A DNA stretch of 64,000 bases from JAHEDH01 sp963753285. GTDB lineage: Bacteria > Actinomycetota > Acidimicrobiia > Spongiisociales > ZC4RG35. Below, piece after piece: positions 58,741 through 64,000 of the stretch. A program made the translations under genes and the position numbers. The stretch covers positions 136,093 through 200,092 of the forward strand of contig CAVWBT010000002.1 in NCBI GenBank assembly GCA_963753285.1. The letters run 5' to 3'. The notes below the pieces were generated by a model that worked only from the letters and a program-made list of their open reading frames with translations, searched no databases and was not told the origin of the DNA. The number at the start of each line of letters is the position of its first letter. Position 1 is the first letter of the stretch.

Positions 58741-60230
58741 GCTGTACCCCATTCAATCGTCACGTTGGTTCCGATCTCTGAACTCGACACGTCGAGTCGG
58801 ATGCCCGACATGTGCGCCCGTTCTTGCATCCCGACGAGGCCGAAGTGGCCTTGGGGGATCTGCGTGATGTCGAACCCGGTTCCGTCGTCGGAGACCACGA
58901 CCCTACCTCGGTCGAAGTCGACCCAACCCTTGACGGCGACGATCGTGCCCCTCGAGTGGTTCACGGCGTTGCGCAAGGCCTCACCGATGATCCCGTACAC
59001 GTTCTCGGAGAGCGATGGCCGCACCGGCCGACGTTCATCCACGTCGATCATGATCTCCATGGGAGTCGTCAGGGCGGCGCGTAATTGCTCGAGGCGGCCG
59101 ATGAGAGAGCCGGCCCCGCCTGCCCGAAGGTCGGTGACGGTGGAACGCACCTCATCGACCAACCCCGCCACTCGATCCCGCAACGTGTTGAGGTGGTCGT
59201 TCATCTCCCGTTGGTCCACCCCCTGGATCAACGCCATATCCAGTGAGAGGCCGAGTGACGCAAGCGAGGGGCCGATCTCGTCGTGGAGCTCCCGAGCCAG
59301 CCGTGTGCGCTCCTCACGGACGGCGTTCTTCGTGACGTCCTGGAGGAGCAGCGCGTTTGCAAAGGCCAGAGCGACGGGTCTCACCGTCTCGGTGAGGCCG
59401 TTCACGGTCTCGTCGTCCAAGGGGCTCTCGGTGTTGAGGCGGATGAACCCGACCCGTTGGTCGCTGATCGTCAACGGGAGTGTCGTTTCGTAGGAGGACT
59501 CAGGGATCGTTCCGAACCTCGAGACCAGGATCGGTCCGTTCTCCGACTCCAATGCCGCCGTTCCGGCGCTGTTCGGGAACTGTGCGGTGATCGTCTCCAG
59601 GGCGGTGCGGCCGACCTCGATCGGGTTGACTTCGTTCCGGCTGGTGATCTCGGCCAGCCGTGCCAGGAGCTGGTTGGCGCTCTCGAGGTGCTCGAGGCGG
59701 ATGTTGGTGGCATCCGAGGATGCCTCGGCAGCAGATACCCGGGAGTCCAACTCGAGGAAGATCCGTCTGATCTGTGCGACGGCGGCCCCGAGCGCGAGCG
59801 CCAGCGAGGCAAAGGGGATGGCGGACACCAGCGACTCACCGCTGGCGAGTGGGATAGCCATGTAGAGCATCGATGTCAAGGCGCCGACCGAGATGCTCTG
59901 TCGCATGCCGCCGAACATGCCCGCATACATGGACGGTGTGAGCGCCAGCAGCACGTAGGGGCTGGACAGGCCCTCGGTCAACACGACTGCGGTCATGGTG
60001 AGCGCGACGCCGATGAGGGTCATCGCGTCGATCACGTACGCCCGACTGACGATGTCGAGGGGGATGGCGGTCGTCGCGACGACCCAGATGGCGCCGAGTC
60101 CGGCGGCAACGAACGCCAGCGGTGCTGCCTGGGTTTCTGTGACCGAGGCGAGGATGCCGACGGCGAGGGCGACCCACTCCACGGCGACGACGGTCGCTCT
60201 CAGCCGGCGGTCCCAGAGGTCTTGAGTCAT
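58737..60230 (-). CDS. NarL-type sensor histidine kinase with membrane and GAF-like domains
   Basis: 497 aa. Five to six membrane helices (about 15-150) form the sensor part. A helical linker and GAF-like domain (about 185-300) follow, then HisKA_3 with H316 in RLARELHDEIGPSLASLGLS and HATPase with NVYGIIGEALRNAVNHSRG, VSDDGTGFD and GHFGLVGMQERAHMSG. HisKA_3/NarL-type kinases pair with LuxR-type regulators, as here. The frame is open up to 60614 through the hairpin array, but ATG 60230 starts the membrane part cleanly. Divergent from uvrB, with about 675 bp between them. Confidence 0.9.
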   Translation of the reverse strand: MTQDLWDRRLRATVVAVEWVALAVGILASVTETQAAPLAFVAAGLGAIWVVATTAIPLDIVSRAYVIDAMTLIGVALTMTAVVLTEGLSSPYVLLALTPSMYAGMFGGMRQSISVGALTSMLYMAIPLASGESLVSAIPFASLALALGAAVAQIRRIFLELDSRVSAAEASSDATNIRLEHLESANQLLARLAEITSRNEVNPIEVGRTALETITAQFPNSAGTAALESENGPILVSRFGTIPESSYETTLPLTISDQRVGFIRLNTESPLDDETVNGLTETVRPVALAFANALLLQDVTKNAVREERTRLARELHDEIGPSLASLGLSLDMALIQGVDQREMNDHLNTLRDRVAGLVDEVRSTVTDLRAGGAGSLIGRLEQLRAALTTPMEIMIDVDERRPVRPSLSENVYGIIGEALRNAVNHSRGTIVAVKGWVDFDRGRVVVSDDGTGFDITQIPQGHFGLVGMQERAHMSGIRLDVSSSEIGTNVTIEWGTA

Positions 60231-60297
60231 GACCGCTTCGCCGCGAGAAGAGGCCCGTTGAGCTTGTGGATACATCGGAGACATACCGGGATGATTG

Positions 60298-60755
60298 TCT
60301 GTTCCCCTCCGGGGGAACAGACTTGCCCCAGCAAGACATGGGGGCTTCCAGGCGAAAGCCGACGAGTTCGCGGTGTTTGCCCCGGAGAGCTGTCGACGCT
60401 CGGTGTGTTGGCCATGTGGGTGTGGTCGTGTTCCCCCTTCGGGGGAACTGGCTTGCCCCAGCAAGACATGGGGGGATCTGGGCCGGTGTCGCCGGAGCCT
60501 CGTTGGCTGCCTGAGGGCGCTGCCGATCTCGTATGCGTTTGCCGATTGGCCGTTAGCGCTCAGCCGGGTTTGGTTGTTTGTTCCCCCTTCGGGGGAACGG
60601 GCTTGCGCCAGCAAGCCATGGGGGTTTCGAGGCGGAAGTCCGCGAAGCCTCCCTGGTTGCTCGGGAGGGTTGTCGATGGGGTGTCTGCAAGTCGTGTGGG
60701 GTTGGTTGTGTGGTCCCCCTTGGGGGAACAGGCTTGCGCCAGCAAGCCATGGGGG
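60298..60755. repeat. Four-copy array of double-hairpin modules
   Basis: Modules at about 60301-60344, 60430-60475, 60580-60624 and 60713-60755. Each has hairpin 1 (GTTCCCCC-TTCG-GGGGAAC; copy 1 has TCCG and copy 4 has lost the loop), hairpin 2 (GGCTTGC-gcca-GCAAGCC; CTTGC/GCAAG in copies 1 and 2) and the box ATGGGGG. Spacing is 129, 150 and 133 bp; the spacers are related but diverged. The array fills the gap between the NarL-type kinase gene and uvrB. No gene seen inside. Confidence 0.9.
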
Positions 60756-60893
60756 ACTTCAAGCCTGAACACTCGCGAAAAACCCCCCGGCTGCGCCAGT
60801 GGGCAACGCGTCCCGAATGCCTGCATCGGCGAGGCGTGCGGGCCCAGCCGGGGACGGTTCCGCGTGCCTGAAAGCATGACTGCAGACTACCGG

Positions 60894-60899
60894 TACGCT
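60894..60899 (+). promoter_or_regulatory. -10 box of leaderless uvrB promoter
   Basis: TACGCT ends six bases before ATG 60906, placing the transcription start at the start codon. It favours 60906 over the in-frame ATG 60876. Confidence 0.6.
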
Positions 60900-60905
60900 T
60901 GTTCG

Positions 60906-62915
60906 ATGACCGCCTTTCGCCTCCATGCCGACTTCGAGCCTGCCGGCGATCAGCCGAAGGCCATCGAGGCGCTCGCCGAGGGTCTCCAGGCCGGTGAGAA
61001 GTTCCAGACGCTGCTCGGGATCACCGGTTCGGGCAAGTCGGCGACGATCGCCTGGATGATCGAGAAGGTCCAGCGGCCTGCGCTGGTGATCGCTCCGAAC
61101 AAGGCTCTGGCAGCCCAACTCGCCAACGAGTTCCGGGAGTTCTTCCCCGAGAACCGTGTCGAGTACTTCGTCTCCTACTACGACTACTACCAGCCCGAGG
61201 CGTACATGCCTCAGACGGACACGTTCATCGAGAAGGACGCCACGGTCAACGACGAGATCGATCGGCTCCGCCATGCAGCCACGTCTGCGCTTCTCACCCG
61301 GGACGACGTGATCATCGTGGCGTCGGTCAGCTGCATCTACGGTCTGGGCTCGCCCGAGCAGTACGAAGGCCAGCTGCTCAGACTGGTTCGCGGTGTCGAG
61401 TATCCGATGACCGACGCCATCCGCCGTCTCGTCGACATCCAGTACGAGCGCAACGAGATCAACCTGGTCCGCGGGAAGTTCCGGGTGAAGGGCGACACGC
61501 TGGAGGTGTTCGTCTCCTACGACGAGACGATCGTGCGGGTCGAGTTCTTCGGCGACGAGGTCGATCGCATCCTGCGGATGGACCCGATCACCGGCGAGGT
61601 GCTCGAGGAGCTCAACGAGGTCTTCATCTTCCCTGCCAGCCACTACGTGACCGAGAAGGAGCGGATGGAGCGGGCGATCGCCTCGATCGAGGAGGAGCTG
61701 CAGGATCGGCTCGCCGAGTTGGAGCGGAAAGGGAAGCTGCTGGAGGCCCAGCGGCTCCGGATGCGGACGTCGTACGACCTGGAGATGATGCGTGAGGTCG
61801 GGTTCTGCTCCGGCATCGAGAACTACTCGAGGCATCTCGACGGCCGCAAGCCGGGCGAGGCCCCGTACACCCTGCTCGACTACTTCCCAGACGACTACCT
61901 GATGATCCTCGACGAGTCCCACGTGACCGTCCCGCAGATCGGCGGCCAGTACGAAGGCGACCGCAGCCGCAAGGAGGTGCTGGTCGAGCACGGCTTCCGG
62001 CTGCCGAGCGCGATGGACAATCGGCCGCTCCGGTTCGATGAGTGGCTCGACCGATCGAAGCAGATCGTCTTCATGTCGGCGACCCCGGTCCCGTTCGAAC
62101 GGGAGCACTCCACCAAGGTCGTGGAGCAGATCGTCCGCCCGACCGGCCTGATGGACCCCGAGGTGGTCGTCCGCCCGACCAAAGGCCAGATCGACGATCT
62201 CCTGGGCGAGATCCGAGAGCGGGCGCTCCGGGAGGAGCGGATCCTCGTCACGACGCTCACCAAGAAGATGGCCGAGGACCTCACCGACTACCTCCTCGAG
62301 ATGGGTGTGCGCGCCAGATACCTGCACTCGGAGATCGACACCCTCGAGCGCGTCCAGCTGCTCCGCGACCTTCGGCTGGGGGAGTACGACGTGCTGGTCG
62401 GCATCAACCTGCTGCGGGAGGGCCTCGACCTGCCCGAGGTCTCGCTGGTGGCGATCCTCGATGCCGACAAGGAGGGGTTCCTCCGCTCGTCGACCTCGCT
62501 CATCCAGATCATCGGCCGAGCGGCCAGAAACGTCGCCGGCGAGGTCGTTATGTACGCCGACAAGGTCACGGATTCGATGCAGTGGGCGATCAACGAGACG
62601 AACCGTCGGCGTGGGCTCCAGAAGATCTACAACGAAGAGAACAACATCGACCCCCAGACGATCCGCAAGAAGGTGTCCGACATCCTCCAGATCCTCGAAA
62701 GCCAGCAGGCCAGCACGGAGCGGCGCAGACGGGAGACCACCGATGTCAAGCGTTCACTGGATGTGACCGGTGAGGACCTCCCGAGATTGATCATGAGCCT
62801 CGAGGACGAGATGCATCAGGCGGCCAAAGAGCTGAGATTCGAATATGCCGCCAGGCTGCGGGATGAGGTCGAGGAGTTGAAGCGGGAGCTGCGCCAGGTC
62901 TCCGAGGCGCGCTGA
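60906..62915 (+). CDS. uvrB: Excinuclease ABC subunit B
   Basis: Damage-verifying helicase of nucleotide-excision repair. 669 aa: Walker A GITGSGKSATIAW (38-50), beta-hairpin YFVSYYDYYQPEAYMPQTD, DEAD-like motif LMILDESHVTVPQ, helicase motifs DVLVGINLLREGLDLPEVSL and QIIGRAARN, and a C-terminal UVR motif (MHQAAKELRFEYAARLRDEV). Normal length and no frame disruption. The long upstream open frame crosses the repeat array antisense to the kinase gene and is not coding. No LexA box seen upstream. Confidence 0.97.
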   Translation: MTAFRLHADFEPAGDQPKAIEALAEGLQAGEKFQTLLGITGSGKSATIAWMIEKVQRPALVIAPNKALAAQLANEFREFFPENRVEYFVSYYDYYQPEAYMPQTDTFIEKDATVNDEIDRLRHAATSALLTRDDVIIVASVSCIYGLGSPEQYEGQLLRLVRGVEYPMTDAIRRLVDIQYERNEINLVRGKFRVKGDTLEVFVSYDETIVRVEFFGDEVDRILRMDPITGEVLEELNEVFIFPASHYVTEKERMERAIASIEEELQDRLAELERKGKLLEAQRLRMRTSYDLEMMREVGFCSGIENYSRHLDGRKPGEAPYTLLDYFPDDYLMILDESHVTVPQIGGQYEGDRSRKEVLVEHGFRLPSAMDNRPLRFDEWLDRSKQIVFMSATPVPFEREHSTKVVEQIVRPTGLMDPEVVVRPTKGQIDDLLGEIRERALREERILVTTLTKKMAEDLTDYLLEMGVRARYLHSEIDTLERVQLLRDLRLGEYDVLVGINLLREGLDLPEVSLVAILDADKEGFLRSSTSLIQIIGRAARNVAGEVVMYADKVTDSMQWAINETNRRRGLQKIYNEENNIDPQTIRKKVSDILQILESQQASTERRRRETTDVKRSLDVTGEDLPRLIMSLEDEMHQAAKELRFEYAARLRDEVEELKRELRQVSEAR

Positions 62916-62918
62916 ACG

Positions 62919-62940
62919 CCGCTGAAGCCGGGCTCAGCGG
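62919..62940 (+). terminator. Short hairpin after uvrB
   Basis: CCGCTGA (62919-62925) and TCAGCGG (62934-62940), 8-nt loop, 3 bp after the uvrB stop. A TACGCT -10 box for the next gene follows at 62943-62948. Confidence 0.5.
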
Positions 62941-62957
62941 TCCTACGCTTCTGTCCT

Positions 62958-64000
62958 GTGAGCATTCTGGCTGAAACGCCCGACGCACCCGAGTCCTCGG
63001 TCAGGAACCGCTTCGGCTTCGAGTTGGACCGGGCTCGACGACCGAGTGCTCGTCTCGGCGTGGGTCGTGCTCGTCATCACGTTTGTGCTTCGTTGGAGCT
63101 CACACCGGCTTGTTCTGTTCGACACGGCCGTGACAGCCCACGTGTATTGGCGGTTGGCCCACGGGCTCAGCGACGTCTCATCGCTGACAGGGGCGCACCA
63201 TCTCGGTGATCATCTCTCGATTGTCGGATTGATTCTCACGCCGGTTTTCCGTATGGGCACAGATGCCGGGATCCTCGCGTACGGAGCGCTTCAGGCTGCA
63301 TCGGCGTGCCTGGTGGGTGCAGCCGTGATGACTGCGGCCAGACAGGCGGGAATCGGCGTTCGCATCGGTCGGGCAGCTGCTCTGCTCACGCTGCTGGCGC
63401 CCGGTACCTATCTGGTCACCCACTTCGGGGTGCGTGAGTTCGCACTCGGAGTGGGTCCCCTGGCGATGGTCGGGGCGCTGCGAGCGACCGACAACACGAA
63501 GGCGATGACGATCTGGTCGACGGTTGCCGGCTTGGCTCGCATCGAGTTCGCAGCCTCCGTCCTGTTGTTTCGCCTGTTGAGCAGAAAGAGCGCAGCGGGG
63601 CGGCGGGCGATCGCCGTTGGAGGATTGACGTTTGCCGCCATGGCAGCGTGGTTGCTCGCCGGGCCGCTCGGCGGGGCGGACGCGGGCGCCCACTTTGCGC
63701 ATCTCGGAAGCTCGACTCGGGAGTCCTCCCGCACCACGATCGGGAATCCGATCGAGGTCTTGAGGCCGGTCGGCGAAGCCGATTGGTTGCGGTCCCTCGT
63801 GGGGTGGCTCTTGCCTGGAGCTCTCGTGCTCCCGCTGCTGAGACCGCAGCTGCTGGTCGCCTCGTTGCCCTTCCTCGCCATACCGATTCTCGGCGTCTGG
63901 CCCCTTGCGGACACTTATCCGGAGCATTACTGGCATCCACTTCTCGTCGTCACCGGAATCGCACTGGTGGAGGTTCTGGCCGAGGCTCCGCCTCGACTTG
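62958..64000 (+). CDS. DUF2079-type polytopic membrane protein (5' frameshift, cut by window end)
   Basis: From GTG 62958 (ten bases after a TACGCT box) the first frame gives a short hydrophilic N-terminus (SILAETPDAPESSVRNRFGF). From about 63030 a second frame is open to the last base and gives LVSAWVVLVITFVLRW, DTAVTAHVYWRLAHG, HHLGDHLSIVGLILTPVFRM, several more helices, RPQLLVASLPFLAIPILGVW and DTYPEHYWHPLLVV. The HHLGDH and PEHYW blocks and helix pattern fit the DUF2079 membrane family. GTG 63046 is an in-frame start if there is no indel. The 3' end is outside the window. Function unknown; a glycosyltransferase-like fold is often assumed. Confidence 0.75.

Noticed and set aside
60298..60755. 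CRISPR array formed by the 45-bp modules
   Set aside because: Spacers of about 85-105 bp are related to one another, repeats vary in stem and loop, and there are no cas genes.
59283..62915. A 1210-codon open frame read as a UvrB fusion
   Set aside because: The first 541 codons are antisense to the histidine kinase and cross the hairpin array. They show no protein family features, and uvrB has its own start at 60906.

Overview
The window is high-GC DNA from an actinomycetote. The division genes run ftsZ-pgeF-yggS-sepF-yggT-divIVA (the Gram-positive/actinobacterial order). Many genes have GTG starts, stop/start codons overlap, and several genes carry a TANNNT -10 box 6-10 bases before the start codon (leaderless or near-leaderless transcripts). 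Two get3/arsA-like ATPase genes, an ECF42-type sigma factor with its DGPF partner, and an actinobacterial-type LexA box fit the same group. A class such as Acidimicrobiia is plausible, but this is inference from gene content and I could not search a database.

Layout. 1-3.9 kb: 3' part of the division cluster. 4-10 kb: ileS (minus), then a DksA/TraR-type zinc-finger gene, lspA, rluD and a rhomboid protease. 10-13 kb: a broken YoaP-like acetyltransferase and a DGPF/ECF42 sigma pair with a matching promoter. 13-20.5 kb: dnaE, a secreted HAF-repeat protein, and the ATPase pair. 20.5-29.6 kb: a double ThyX-like protein, transporters, nth, ccdA and small proteins. 30.4-40.4 kb: trpE-ygfZ, an OmpR-type two-component pair, a FAS1 lipoprotein, then trpCFBA. 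40.7-47.5 kb: tRNA-Leu(CAA), an SOS-box-preceded LAGLIDADG-like gene, polA, and a cyclase/NB-ARC/TPR regulator. 47.8-49.4 kb: rpsA. 49.6-60.2 kb: a Tad/Flp pilus locus (cpaB, tadZ, tadA, a VWA-tadB fusion, tadC), two divergently oriented Flp pilin genes and a NarL-type two-component pair. 60.3-64 kb: a hairpin repeat array, uvrB and the start of a DUF2079-type membrane protein.

Two repeat systems stand out. The first is a family of elements (about 20.8-21.2, 24.56-24.82 and 32.88-33.69 kb) whose two arms are arrays of about 26-bp hairpin units in opposite orientation. Two copies enclose a short hairpin core. The third encloses a gene for a four-helix-bundle (S23/IVP-type) protein. Each copy starts within a few bases of a stop codon, and the unit stems show compensatory changes. 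The second is a four-copy array (60.30-60.76 kb) of about 45-bp double-hairpin modules, two with a perfect C(UUCG)G loop, spaced 129-150 bp apart between a histidine kinase gene and uvrB.

Apparent single-base indels break polA (three near its 3' end), ygfZ, tadC, both pilins, the NarL-type regulator, the YoaP-like gene, a small ABM-like gene and two membrane-protein genes. Because essential genes are affected, many are probably sequencing or assembly errors. They also create false fusions, such as an 1810-codon frame joining polA to the cyclase gene.
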